Both the position numbers and the translations under genes were made by a program. From NCBI GenBank assembly GCA_018806985.1, contig JADANN010000445.1, positions 294,001 to 358,000 of the forward strand: DNA of 64,000 bases, given 5' to 3'. The stretch comes from Angiostrongylus vasorum. Taxonomy: Eukaryota; Nematoda; Chromadorea; Rhabditida; Metastrongylidae. Shown one piece after another: positions 23,561-34,110 of this stretch (its first letter is position 1; every line of letters starts with the position of its first letter). A model generated the notes under the pieces. That model searched no databases, was not told the DNA's origin, and saw nothing but the letters and a program-made list of their open reading frames with translations.

Positions 23561-23808
23561 GGGCGCGTGTGGGGCAGTGGTCGGAGGCGCCCTGCGAGAC
23601 ATAGATGGGATCGATCCCGGCGCCTGTGGCTCACCAATCCTTCCATCTCTCCGGGGTCGGCAAATTGGAACCAGACTTGTCTAAGAGGATAGCAACACTG
23701 GCCCGATATATCGGTTGGCCACAGCGAGTCATTGTAAAGGCCAGATATATATTCAGTCACCTCCGAATTGATCAACGCCGAGAGCTTTACCCTTTATTTA
23801 TTTTATGA
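23561..23808 (+). repeat. SINE-A copy with internal deletion
   Basis: Starts directly after the Rep-C target duplication with GGGCGCGTGTGGGGCAGTGG and GGGATCGATCCC (good B box). About 45 bases before the tail are missing. Confidence 0.75.
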
Positions 23809-25119
23809 ATTACAATAAAAGAAGCAAATGAATAAGGAATGAGTAAATACATTGGAAAATGAACGAATGATCGATATAGTACGGATTCCAATTACATAAA
23901 CCTAGTTTGATACTTGTATGCCTCGTTTTCACTAATCCTCAAGAACATAGAATGATGAGAAACTATTTGAGCGAGGTGTTTTTACTTGGGAGCACTGAGG
24001 TATCTGTCCAAAGACATTGACGTGGCAGGTGCCTGTGGATTAAAGAGACTTCAGATGCTTCGGGATTGGGTTGCTACAATAGCGATGGTGATTCCTGGAA
24101 TGGGTAGGCCAACAACTCGGGCTCTAGTTGAAAATATTGAAATCGGCAGCTTGCGAGAGCATGCTTAGAAATGATTTCAACTGAATGTCGCAAAACGGCA
24201 ACAACGAACCCCATTTACCCGGCTTTAACGAATTCTATGGTTCTCAGCGCGTTAAAAATTGGTTGACCAAGGTGTTTTTCCATACAGGACGAACCTATCC
24301 ATGCTCAGATGTTGCCGATGTTTATGGATTGAAGCGTCTGTCATCTGAAACTGGTTTGCTACTAGAGCCATGGTGTTCTCTGGCATAGCTGTACCCAAAA
24401 ATGGGCTTCCAGTTAGAAATATAAAACTCTTCCCTACGTTGGAAGACTCTTCGGGGCGATGATCTGTAATGTATGTCGTTCCGACTTACAGAAACCCTTT
24501 CAAACTAGGAAAAATCGTGGTTTCAAGTCACAAGCGAACAAAATAAACGACGAACTCATCCTATCATTAACGGAAGACGCATAGATGATGCAGAAAAAAA
24601 GAATCATCGGCAAGTAGGAGAATGCTGAATTAATGTCGGGAGTTATATTGGGTTATCGGGTTATAATATTAAGGGCTTATATTGCATGCACTTGTTGAGC
24701 TTCATCAAAGTCATGGAATTGTAATGAATTCAGACAGGCTAGTGACGAAGCTCTTGAAGTCATGTATGTGGAATCGAAGCGTGAAAGTTAGCAATTACCC
24801 TCTTGAAGGAATTTATCAGCATCCATCATGATTGAATCCATGCCGTTCATCATACAATCATTCACACATCTTTTCCTTCTTTCCATTCATCAATGCGACA
24901 TTGAATATCTAAAAAAGTAAAACTTCACGTACATTTTGCTTTCGAAAATGTACGAAGGGGTTTTTACCAGATAGAAGGCACGTAAGAAGAGTTGATATCA
25001 CCCAACCTTTGTTGACTGGTAGAGTATGTTTATCAGGCATTCAATGTCGCAGTTTTTAATTGTCTGTTCTACGAAGACTCTTAGCCCCTTTCAAACCCAG
25101 GGTTAAAAAACTGGTTGCC
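23809..25119. other. No gene recognised
   Basis: Two stretches, 23977-24074 and 24270-24362, look alike (GGTGTTTTT..., GGATTAAAG/GGATTGAAG, ...TTGCTAC) and could be an old duplication. No exon or known repeat is supported. Confidence 0.35.
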
Positions 25120-25275
25120 GACTCGAACCGGAGAATAAAAGTTCAGACATTATACATCGACGGGCCACTGTAAGTCATTGAAGGCCAGTTGTTCATTTAA
25201 TCACCTCTACGGTGCTGGGGAAGGAATCGAATACAGGCGTGGATCTCCTAAGGGATTGAGCAACGTCGAATGCAC
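25120..25275 (+). repeat. SINE-A-like fragment
   Basis: CATCGACGGGCCACTGTAAG, TTAATCACCTCTACGGTGCT and GGATTGAGCAACGTCGAATG match SINE-A body blocks; the head is absent. Confidence 0.45.
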
Positions 25276-25781
25276 CACGCTTCTAATTTGCTTTGGTCAT
25301 TAGAAGACAGAAGACATAGCAAAAGCTACTGCGGGAAATAAGAACGACTAATAACATTTATGTGATACAGTATGTCAGAGAGTAGACGGCGTTCTTGTTT
25401 CCTACCATAAACCTATTAACATTTGGCTTGGTAGAAGTGTTTTCTTTTTCTTTATACACAATCTAGAAATAAAGCAGTTAGTTCGGAAATAAAGAGATAG
25501 AAACTAAATGTGCTAGCTAACTGGATTTCAAACGGCTATGAGAAATCGGTGAATATAAATAGTTATTGAGGTCGACTAAATAAGCGGCAGATTGTACACA
25601 AACACTATTAAAGCAAACAAAACCAGCTGGCACATTACGGATTTTTTACGGACTTATGAAGATCATTTCATGAATATTTGCCGTAGGGAAAGGAAAATAA
25701 CGGCAGGAAGTAGTAGGAGTACAGAAAAGCGCTGAACCAGTATACCCTATAGATGTTACTTTATTCTTTATTCCAGAACAA

Positions 25782-25818
25782 GCCGACGTTTCGGCGGATT
25801 TCGCCTTCCTCGGAGCCT
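25782..25818 (-). ncRNA. Hammerhead-like motif, left palindrome arm
   Basis: Minus strand: GGCT, CCGAGGA (consensus CTGANGA, one change), stem II GGC/GCC around GAAATCC, GAAA, CGTC, GGC. The stem I pairing allows one G-U. Confidence 0.4.
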
Positions 25819-25883
25819 GGGAAGGTCAAGTAGACCGCAATCTACCCAGCCAAAGGGTAGATTGCGGTCAACATGGCATTTCC

Positions 25884-25920
25884 AGGCTCCGAGGAAAGCG
25901 AAATCCGCCCAAATGTCAGC
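25884..25920 (+). ncRNA. Degraded hammerhead-like motif, right palindrome arm
   Basis: Mirror of the left-arm motif but with CCAAATGTC where GAAACGTC is expected, so the essential GAAA is damaged. Confidence 0.3.
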
Positions 25921-25941
25921 TTGTTCTGAAATAAAGAATAT

Positions 25942-27699
25942 AATAACACCTCCCGTTTGCTCAACAAGAATCTAATGAATTATTTGATCAATGGCGAGGT
26001 TAATAGAAAGTCGGTCATGGGAATTATACCCTATAGGGTTTGTGCAAGACTACAATTTGGAACGCTCGCAATAAATCAGATCAAGTTAGATTGAGAAAGA
26101 AAACTTAATAAATTAGGTCGGCCTAGTAATTATTAGGTTGTCGGTTCTGAAATATTGGTAGGTACTGCAGATATGGATTTTAGCGATGGCATTTTGCAAA
26201 AAAGTAATCACTGCACACATCACTGCTTTATACCATTCTAAAGCTTTTTTTAGTGCTTTATGTACAATACTACCTTCCATAAAGACTAATTTACAATAGC
26301 AATCTTAACCCAGTTGACATGGTAGTCCTAACTTTGAAAAATGACATCTGTTTACTAATGAGTTCAAAACTGAACATAATACCGTGAAAGCAGCACTATA
26401 GATAATCAAAGAGAGAAGGCAAAAGAGTCGTCATCGAGCGAATGCGAGTCGTCACGATGGTCAAGTTCGTGGATCAGCATCAGTTGGAAACGACTGAATG
26501 TGATAACCAAACTTGACCATCTAAAAACTTCTTCTTAGGCCAAGGAGAAGTCAGCACACCTTTCAAATAACAATCCTAGGTGAAAAATTTCTATGGGAAT
26601 AAGGATAAGGCGTACAGCATTGATCAATCCCGCATGGATACACAGTGCATTCGTAGCATCGTGGAAAATGATTAAAGACATATCTGGCCGATATAATTAT
26701 TTACGATTATCTCCTGATGTACTCATTCGGTGTCTTTATGCTCCAAGAAAAGTTTTATAGCAATATTCAAACATCGGAAAGATGGAATACTTGGTCAGCT
26801 AAAGGCGCAAGATCAAGCGAGTGAGGTCCACTGTGTCCTGTAGGCCACTGCCCTACAAGCATCCTTTAAAAGGCATTGCAAACATCAAATTGCTTAACTC
26901 ATGGGTGTCGAATGAATGGTCTGCCATTTCTCCACGAAGAAAACGACTGATTTCTGGATTGGATTTTAGCGTGAGATGGAAAGTGAATTCTGTACAGCTC
27001 CGAAGACGTTCAGCGGGCAAGCCAAACCGAAATGGAGATCCTAGACATTTGTCGACACCGAACCAATCACTAGAACCGGGGCACTTTCGGTGATGAGTCG
27101 GACCAATCCACCACAGCTTCTTGAATCTTGGCAAAATGGCGACGTCAAAAACTGCTGTCACGAAATCAATGTAATGCTTCGAGAATTATAGGCTATGGTC
27201 AAATTTGAACCCTTTTGCTGGGAAACGTTCGACAACACGAACCTCTGGCTCATCAAGCGCTCTCATCGAAACTCTCATCGGCCCATTACTACTTTTTAAA
27301 GCACCTCGGCAAGCACTTCTAAGAACAAATCATCATCTACTTAGCCGCTAGTGAAATGCCCTCAATGAGTCCGTGGGTCTTAGGATTTGTGTTTTATTTT
27401 ACTGGAATAAAGAGACTTGTATCTGGTTTGGAAAAAGTGTGTCGATTTGAATGGATCCTATTTTTAATTAATGAAACCATGTCAATTTATAATGTTGGAA
27501 GCTGGACATTATTTTTGAATCAGCTCAATAAACGGGTTCTGGTTGGAAAAGTCGGTCACTAAGGGACGTTTCTACAGCAAAATGAAATGTACGCATTCGT
27601 CTAAGTCAAATCGCGCACAGTTGAAAAAATAGAGGTAGTTTCAAAGTGAAAAACTGCTCTGTTGCCCAGCAACCACTTTTTTTTGAAGAACACGACCTA
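25942..27699. other. No gene recognised
   Basis: Overlapping open frames of 90 and 102 codons lie on opposite strands at 26821-27161. Neither has a recognisable motif, so neither is called. 25967-26035 resembles sequence following PLE ends (CGAGGTTAATAGAAA). Confidence 0.4.
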
Positions 27700-29352
27700 C
27701 TGTTCTCTTCTTTATAGCAATCGCGAGGTTGTTATTCAGCACACCTTTACTTCCTTACAAATATAACACATACAACACAATGGTAGCTGACGTTTCGGCA
27801 GCAAACAAAAAAAGCGCAAACAGAAAGATGAAAATCTGAAATAATAATTACACGATATTTTACTTTTTTATTTTCTGCCTTCTATACTTTTTATAGCAGG
27901 TTATTAAGCGAAATACAACCACAAGATTGCTGAGATATTTGCAAAACTCCAGACCGCAGGTGTTTGTGGTGGGGAACGAACGCGCAATTGTCCTTTCCGG
28001 GGAGTAACGCGTTCACCACCACACCATGCCGGTCCTTCGTTTCGCCTGTCTCTCAGCTAGTTCTATCGATCTGTGCCGTCAGCAATCACCCGTCAACGAC
28101 AATCTTGTGGTTGTATTTCGCTTAATAATTACACGATCACCGGCTTCTCGAAAAATCCACAGTTTTCATCTGTTTTTCCACCAAGGAAAAACAGCGGCTT
28201 AGAGTCACATATGGTTGATTGCTGCACCACCCCACATCAAAAATCAGTTCTGAGATACGGGGCTAAATCACGCGTTATTTCAGGGCATTCTTCCCTGCTA
28301 TTCATTCTTGGAATTCTGGAATTTATCCAAAAAGCCTCGAGAAATTTGCGCGTTGGTGTTTTAGTCTCCCGTGCGATGATAGCGACTTTTACATCAAAAA
28401 TCTTCTCCGCTATGTTTTTGTATCCTATGCGTGCCTAGTGGCGTGCCTTGTTTTGATTTTCGTTTGCCATCAAGGTGTTCCTTTTATGCGGATACATAAA
28501 AGTCTGCCCGTTTCGCCGATATATTCGTCTCCGCAAGTACTACAAGAAATCAGGTATGTCGTGCCTGAACTCATGCAGTCACCGTCTCTGCCGTAAGGGC
28601 AAACTACGCAATTTGTTGTTTCACATAGACGGTCATACAGGCGGTTACGAACTAACTGACGATGTAGAGTATCCGGTGGTATTTCAACGATCGCTACCGA
28701 TTCCTCCAGATCTGCCCTTCTTAAGCATCGCCTTATCGCTACACGCTAATGAAGGGCAAGATAAACGGGATTTTGTTTCGGCCAAACTCTTCCTTTTGGG
28801 GCGTCGCTCTCCTTCTAAACTTATCTCGTGGGGTTACTATTTCGTAGCCATTGGAGATGGCTATTTCCCGAGCCAAGTTGCGTGATTCTTTCCTTTAGTT
28901 CCCTACCTGTGCGCACAGAGGTGGCTGCTCGAAGCATGTTTCTCAAGCGCCCTACGGTGTCATTCGATACGTTGGTGTAGAGCGCTGAAACGTCGAATGA
29001 CTCCATCACGTACGCGTTATTAGGAGACGCGTTACGTAGACGTTCTAGGAACATTTAGGTGTTCATTAGGTGAGCTGGAATATGTTTAAACAACTGGGTT
29101 AGTATTAGGCTTAGAAACCAGGTTTTCCCTATCCGTTGGCCCCGTCTACACAGCTGATGATTGGTCTAACCTTAAATGATGACGGATTGGTTGACGCAAG
29201 ATCATCAGGTGATGCCCACTTATGTGTTTTAATAAGTAGGTATAAGACGGAGCATGTTGGTCTATTGACTTTAAAGTGCGACGAAATAATAAGAAATAAA
29301 CGAAGATTTTAATCTTGCCGCCTTTACCACTTTGACCCACTGATTTGTAAAA
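27700..29352 (-). mobile_element. PLE-2 left arm, RT-core deleted (inverted partner of 29424-31590)
   Basis: Minus-strand PLE reading from the centre outwards: an RT N-terminal part, then the SFDVSALYTNVSNDT segment (about 28968-29010), which jumps straight to VGRLRNMLRAATSVRTGREL. The middle of the RT, including the YIDD block, is missing by a deletion of about 500 bases. The GIY-YIG part (28440-28760) is frameshifted. It ends in GACGTTTCGGC terminal sequence near 27790. A SINE-B sits inside. Confidence 0.8.
27857..28122 (-). mobile_element. SINE-B copy with perfect 15-bp target-site duplication
   Basis: TAATAATTACACGAT flanks it at 27842-27856 and 28123-28137. On the minus strand it begins GCGAAATACAACCACAAGAT, contains the tRNA-like GGTGGTGAACGCGTTACTCC region, and ends A-rich (GGCAGAAAATAAAAAAGTAA), as expected for a SINE. 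Its ends also carry a 24-base inverted repeat. Confidence 0.85.
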
Positions 29353-29423
29353 AAAAGTCTAGACTAGTCTGTATAGATGTCCTTCATGTGATTGATCTGT
29401 ACAAAAGTCAGTACCGAAAACTA
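29353..29423. other. Spacer at the centre of the PLE inverted pair
   Basis: About 70 bases without symmetry separate the two arms. Confidence 0.6.
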
Positions 29424-29441
29424 AACAATTAGTGGGTCAAA

Positions 29442-29714
29442 GTGGCAAAGGAGGCAGGCTTAAAATCTTTTTTTATTTCTTATTATTTCGTGCACTTTAA
29501 AGTCAATAGACCAACATGCCCCGTCTTATACCTACTTATTAAAACACATAAGTTGGTATCACCTGATGATCTTGCGTCAACTAATCCCTCATCATTTAAG
29601 GTTAGACCCATTATCAGCCGTGTAGACGGGCCAACGGATAGGATAACCTGGTTTCTAAGCCTAATACTAACCCAGTTGTTTAAACATATTCCAGCTCACC
29701 TCATGAACACCTAA
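29442..29714 (+). pseudogene. PLE reverse transcriptase, N-terminal fragment
   Basis: A 90-codon piece with YLLIKTHKLVSPDDLASTN and VRPIISRVDGPTDRITWFLS, matching the PLE pattern of a K-H block followed by RPI-S and S-P-T-D-R. It ends in AHLMNT and a TAA directly before MFLERLRNASP, which belongs to the same protein. The left arm has the same stop, so the damage came before the inverted duplication. Confidence 0.75.
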
Positions 29715-29760
29715 ATGTTCCTAGAACGTCTACGTAACGCGTCTCCCTAATAACGCGTAC

Positions 29761-30240
29761 GTGATGGAGTCCTTCGACGTAACCTCCGCGCTGTACACCA
29801 ACGTATCGAATGACTCCGCAATGCAAGCCATCTTCGAACTTCTTGTTGAACATGAAGGAAGAATAAATATGCATGGCTTGTCCATCCAGCAGTTCATGGC
29901 TTTCTTAAACGAGTGCCTAAACTGCTCGATTTTTCAGATGGTCTGGGAAATATTTCGCGCAAATAAGGTGGTTGGCAATGGGGAGAGCGACTGGCGCCCA
30001 GCCTTGCCATTGCGTTTCTGTCTAAAGTAGAAGCCACCTTTCTCGGTCTCCGGCCACTACTCTACTGCAAGTACATCGATGATTGTTTTGTCATCTTTTC
30101 TACGCAGGAGGAGATGGACAAATGCTTCGAATTATTGAACAAGAAATCTGAGTACATTAAGTTCAGCCAGGAGAAACCGAGAAAGAACCGGCTTCCGTTT
30201 TTAACGTTCAAATAAACCTATCAAGTAGCGGCTACATGAA
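29761..30240 (+). pseudogene. PLE reverse transcriptase core, frameshifted
   Basis: Begins with MMESFDVTSALYTNVSNDSA (palm motif with the catalytic Asp, FDV) and continues to NCSIFQMVWEIFRANK. The frame then shifts; LLYCKYIDDCFVIFSTQEEM in another frame (about 30060-30118) carries the YIDD catalytic pair, followed by a shift and stop near 30214. Family: Penelope-like RT, which is related to telomerase. At least two frameshifts make it non-functional. Confidence 0.75.
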
Positions 30241-30512
30241 AAAATGGTACCGAAAGCCAAGTAACAAGAACATCCTCGTTCACTTCCTTTCTTCCCACCC
30301 TTCACACACAAAGAGAGCGTAGTGAGAAACATGTTTCAAACAGCCACCTCAGTGCGCACAGATAGGGAACTAAAGGAAGAATCGCGCAACTTGGCTGGGG
30401 AAATAGCCATATAGCCATCTCCAGTGGCTACGAAATAGTAACCCCACGAGATAAGTTTAGAAGGAGAGCGACGCGCCGAAACGAAACACTTGGCTAAAAG
30501 AAAGTCCCGTTT

Positions 30513-31007
30513 ATGTTCCCCTTTATTAGCGATGAAGTAAGCGTAGCTATAAAACGATTCTTAAAAAGGGCAGGTCTAGAGGAATCGGTAGCGATAGTTG
30601 AAATACCACCGGCTACTCTACGTCGTCAGTTAGTTCGTAACCGCTTGTATGACCGTCTATATGAAGCAACAAATTGCGTAACTTGCCTTTGCGGCAGGGA
30701 CGGTGATTGCATGAGTTCAGGTACGATATACCTGATCTCTTGTAATGATTGCGGAGATGAATATATTGGCGAAACGGGCAGACCCTTGTGTATCCGTATC
30801 AAAGAACACCTGGATGGCAAACGAAAATCAAAACAAGGCACGCCACTAGGCACGCATAGGATACAAAAACATAGCGGAGAAGATTTTGATGTAAAAGTCG
30901 CTATCATCGCACAGGAGACTAAAACACCAACGCGCAAATTTCTCGAGGCTTTTTGGATAAATTCCAGAATTCCAAGAATGAATAGCAGGAAGAATGCCCT
31001 GAAATAA
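30513..31007 (+). CDS. PLE GIY-YIG endonuclease domain, uninterrupted frame
   Basis: A 164-codon frame equivalent to 18645-19142, without internal damage. GTIYLISCNDC then DEYIGETGRPLCIRIKEH gives an intact YIG, unlike PLE-1. Cysteine pairs CVTCLCGRDGDC and SCNDC may bind zinc. AQETKTPTRKFLEAFWIN may supply the catalytic Glu and Asn. The frame also reads upstream of this Met as part of the RT polyprotein, so 30513 is only the first Met after the break. Role: target-DNA nicking for PLE integration. It is unlikely to be expressed as a separate protein. Confidence 0.8.
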   Translation: MFPFISDEVSVAIKRFLKRAGLEESVAIVEIPPATLRRQLVRNRLYDRLYEATNCVTCLCGRDGDCMSSGTIYLISCNDCGDEYIGETGRPLCIRIKEHLDGKRKSKQGTPLGTHRIQKHSGEDFDVKVAIIAQETKTPTRKFLEAFWINSRIPRMNSRKNALK

Positions 31008-31159
31008 CGCGTGATTTAGCCCCGTATCTCAGAACTGATTTTTGATGTGGGGTGGTGCAGCAATCAACCATATGTGACTCTAAGCCGCTGTTTTTCCTTG
31101 GTGGAAAACAGATGAGAACTGTGGATTTTTTCGAGAAGCCGGTGATCGTGTAATTATTA

Positions 31160-31428
31160 AGCGAAAATACAACCACAAGATTGTCGTTGACGGGTGATTG
31201 CTGACGGCACAGATCGATAGAATTAGCTGAGAGACAGGCGAAACGAAGGACCGGCATGGTGTGGTGGTGAACGCGTTACTCCCCGGAAAGGACAATTGCG
31301 CGTTCGTTCCCCACCACAAACACCTGCGGTCTGGAGTTTTGCAAATATCTCAGCAATCTTGTGGTTGTATTTCGCTTAATAACCTGCTATAAAAAAGTAT
31401 AGAAGGCAGAAAATAAAAAAAGTAAAAT
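31160..31428 (+). mobile_element. SINE-B copy in PLE right arm with the same target duplication
   Basis: ATCGTGTAATTATTA flanks it at 31145-31159 and 31429-31443, the mirror of the duplication in the left arm. It matches 27857-28122 in reverse complement almost base for base. Confidence 0.85.
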
Positions 31429-31639
31429 ATCGTGTAATTATTATTTAGATCTTCATCTTTCTGTTTGCGCTTTTGTTGTTTGCTGCCGAAACATCAGCTA
31501 CCGTTGTGTTGTATGTGTTATATTTGTAAGGAAGTAAAGGTGTGCTGAATAACAACCTCGCGATTGCTGTAAAAAAGAGAACAACAGATTTCTAATCCGA
31601 TGCCGAGGTTAATAAGAACTCGATCTTTTGGGAACTGTT

Positions 31640-32330
31640 AATACGATCTATCTTGGCCCTTCTTTGAAGAAGCTGTGCAAGAAGTGAACGAACATGACCT
31701 CAATTGAACAAGATTCTAGGAGGAAGTCTAATTTCTAGGAAAGACACAACTAAAGTGAGAAAATTGCCGAGTTAAAACAGGCAACCGATATGGTACGTAA
31801 ACCAAGCGAAGAATGATTATCTATCGGGATATGTAGGAAATGGTCAGGCATGCATAAAACTCTACAGTGTTGAACGCACAATCTTCCAGGTATGTTGCCT
31901 TTTATTCCATAATTCAACGACGATATAGAACATAATAAAGTCCACTTACCCTAGTTAATGAGTGCGTGCTATAAATGGAGGTTAAGCGAGAAAACTCGAT
32001 AGAGGAGAAAGACACTGGTTCGGTGAGAGCATCTGATGGGCCGAAGATAGTAATGGTAATATTTGAGAGTGGAGCAAAAAAACATGTGCCTGTGCTGCAT
32101 CATTAAACAACGTTTTTGCTGGTTTCCGGATCTAATTTTGAGACAATGCAGAATTCCTCCCACAACTTCGGAGCAATAGTGCCTTCAGTGTCGCTTGCAT
32201 ATGGAATTCAGAGACCCGAACGCCAAAGATCAGAATGTGATGTTTTCCTCAGCATATGTTGCGTGGTACCTTAAACCCTTCGCTCTCTATCGATATTAAG
32301 TCATTGATTATTCTGGATTCCCTAAAAGGG
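31640..32330. other. No gene recognised
   Basis: No supported feature after the PLE end. Confidence 0.45.
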
Positions 32331-32334
32331 TATA

Positions 32335-32570
32335 CATAACTGGAATACAACTACAATAATGCTGAGATATTTGCAAAACATGGGCCCCAGACCCGACTGA
32401 ACCGCGATTAGCCCTTCCGGGGACTCATGTGTTATGCACGGCATCACTGGGATCCTCGCCGTGCCTTACTCTCATCCAGTCTTTTTATTCTAACGGGTGC
32501 CGTCAGCAATCACCTGTCAAAGGGAATGATCTGGGGAGCGCAAATCGGCATTAAAACCAGTTCGGCTAAG
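32335..32570 (-). repeat. SINE-B copy, diverged
   Basis: GCTGAGATATTTGCAAAACA, CCCTTCCGGGGACT and GCCGTCAGCAATCACCTGTC blocks are present. Its end is duplicated in tandem. Confidence 0.65.
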
Positions 32571-32615
32571 GGAATGATCTGGGGAGCGCAAATCGGCATT
32601 AAAACCAGTTCGGCT
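32520..32615. repeat. Perfect 48-bp tandem duplication
   Basis: Two identical units, 32520-32567 and 32568-32615, each containing AAGGGAATGATCTGGGGAGC and ending AACCAGTTCGGCT. They form the terminal block of the SINE-B copy here. Confidence 0.95.
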
Positions 32616-32705
32616 ATCTCCAAGATTACAAGACGAATGGACTCCACCAACACTCTACGACATTCACAAAAGGAAGACTAAATTCTCAAGCAACGAGAAA
32701 AACAA
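32616..32705 (+). repeat. SINE-C tail fragment
   Basis: AAGACGAATGGACTCCACCA, CATTCACAAAAGGAAGAC and ATTCTCAAGCAACGAGAA match the 3' part of the SINE-C copies at 40575 and 43867. Confidence 0.45.
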
Positions 32706-33000
32706 TACGCGAAATGTTCTAAGACCATTTAGAACGACGAATGTGAGGAAAAACGAGTCGAATGCCATAACTGCTGAAATCCGCACAATGTGGTAACGAG
32801 TGATGTTAGGAAAAAGATCTTATATAATGATCTCAAGTATGGATATGAACCAACAAAGGCGCCATGGCATTAAAGAGTGAACATTTTTTAGCGTGGTAAT
32901 TTGTCTACAGAGGAATTCATATTTTCCTACTGAGGTCTACCAAAAGCTTGTATGATAGGCATTCCATGTACATGTTCAGACTATCGTGGTAGTCCTTAGC

Positions 33001-34110
33001 TTAGTAGTATCCAAGACTTCGCTTAATCGCATGACTGTTATGTCTGTCATACGTTAATACTCTCGTCGAAGATTTGACGCTTAACCAGTTTTTGACGAGG
33101 TGAAGCGCGTAGATTGAACTGTAGTTGTTGGTATCATCCATGTCTTCCTTACGCAACGAAATGCTACTGCTGATTAGCTGCGGTTCAGATACAAAAATCA
33201 ACATATGATAAGCTGTGTCACCACGTAGCTGAGGATTGGTGGTAGATCCATGAGATAGTGTAGTCCGATCACGATAGGAATGTAGTCTGGAGGACCCAAC
33301 GGGTTCGTGAAATCCAGGTTTTTTTCATCGACTGGATATGTCAGAGTTCGAAAGGCAAAGTAACTGGAATGACACGACCATCAAGCCCTAATATGTAGAT
33401 GCAGTTTGGTCCCGAAAAGATCGCAGCAGAAGTTGTGCACGATTTTCTCTGTTACCGTCCTGGATACAATGGTTAACCAACCTTGGAGTGTGATCATCAT
33501 TGTCATGTAATTGCCGGAATACCAGCACGCGTTGCGAATGGTGCTCTCAACATCGACTTTAATCAGTACGGCACCAGTTCACGCCTTAAGGTCTTCTTTT
33601 ATCATTTCTCTGCTCATTTCTGTAAGCTAGGACATAGACTGGTAAATTCCTGCGAGGTGTAAAATTCCACAGTCGAAGGTTTCTGGGAGCTCTTGACAAC
33701 TCTAAAACCTTCGGCTAATTCCCTGAGGTGTCGATTGGATCGACAGCAGCTTTCACATCCATCCATGTTTCCGTCAATGTTATGTTTCCAAAAACTGCCT
33801 AAAGAGTAACGGATAGTTGAATCCACAGTAATTTTGAGATTTGTCCACGTAATTTCCAGATTTCCATCATTTCTGCCAGAAAAAAGAACTTCCAGAAGGC
33901 AATAATTCGGTTACGACACATCGGTTGTAAAGAACCTTCGACTATGACTATTTGATCACTTTTATTGGAATGCTCACCGTCGAGAGATTGCTATATTTCA
34001 CTGGGTAACGACGGATACCACACAGATACTTGATATTCACCAATCAACCGCTTCCAGTCAATCACAGCATTAGTGAAGACAGCAAAGCTCATCTAAGGAT
34101 CCCATGCATG
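33001..34110 (-). pseudogene. Cluster of coding-like stretches, unrecognised, possibly a decayed gene
   Basis: Four minus-strand pieces look like protein-coding DNA rather than chance frames. 34110-33960 contains VFTNAVIDWKRLIGEYQVSV, with one in-frame TAG soon after. 33872-33614 follows a strong acceptor (TTTTTTCTGGCAG) and reads NDGNLEITWTNLKITVDS through SSQKPSTVEFYTSQEFTSLC to a stop. About 33590-33400 reads VLIKVDVESTIRNACWYSGN. 33204-33001 ends in TYDRHNSHAIKRSLGYY. I could not join them with consistent splice phases, and I recognise no family. Alternatives: several exons of a gene with unseen introns, or unrelated chance frames. Confidence 0.3.

Larger units (their letters stand above)
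25762..25941. repeat. Near-perfect palindrome of two inverted PLE terminal pieces
   Basis: Arms 25762-25847 and 25854-25941 are reverse complements with few mismatches, meeting at GGTAGATTGCGGTC-type sequence. Each arm carries a hammerhead-like unit (TTCGGCGGATTTCGCC and its mirror). It could fold as a long hairpin. Confidence 0.8.
29424..31590 (+). mobile_element. PLE-2 right arm, nearly complete Penelope-like element
   Basis: Plus-strand PLE with RT pieces (29442-30240), the segment before the endonuclease (30240-30500), the GIY-YIG domain (30513-31007) and a 3' end with GCCGAAACATCAGC at 31484. Frames are broken at several points, so it is inactive. It mirrors 27700-29352 but keeps the RT core. 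A SINE-B lies in its 3' part. Confidence 0.85.

Noticed and set aside
26821..27161. Opposite-strand frames of 90 and 102 codons, possible transposase remnant
   Set aside because: No transposase motif or terminal inverted repeat could be seen on either strand.
28475..28885. 136-codon plus-strand frame
   Set aside because: Antisense shadow of the minus-strand PLE GIY-YIG region.
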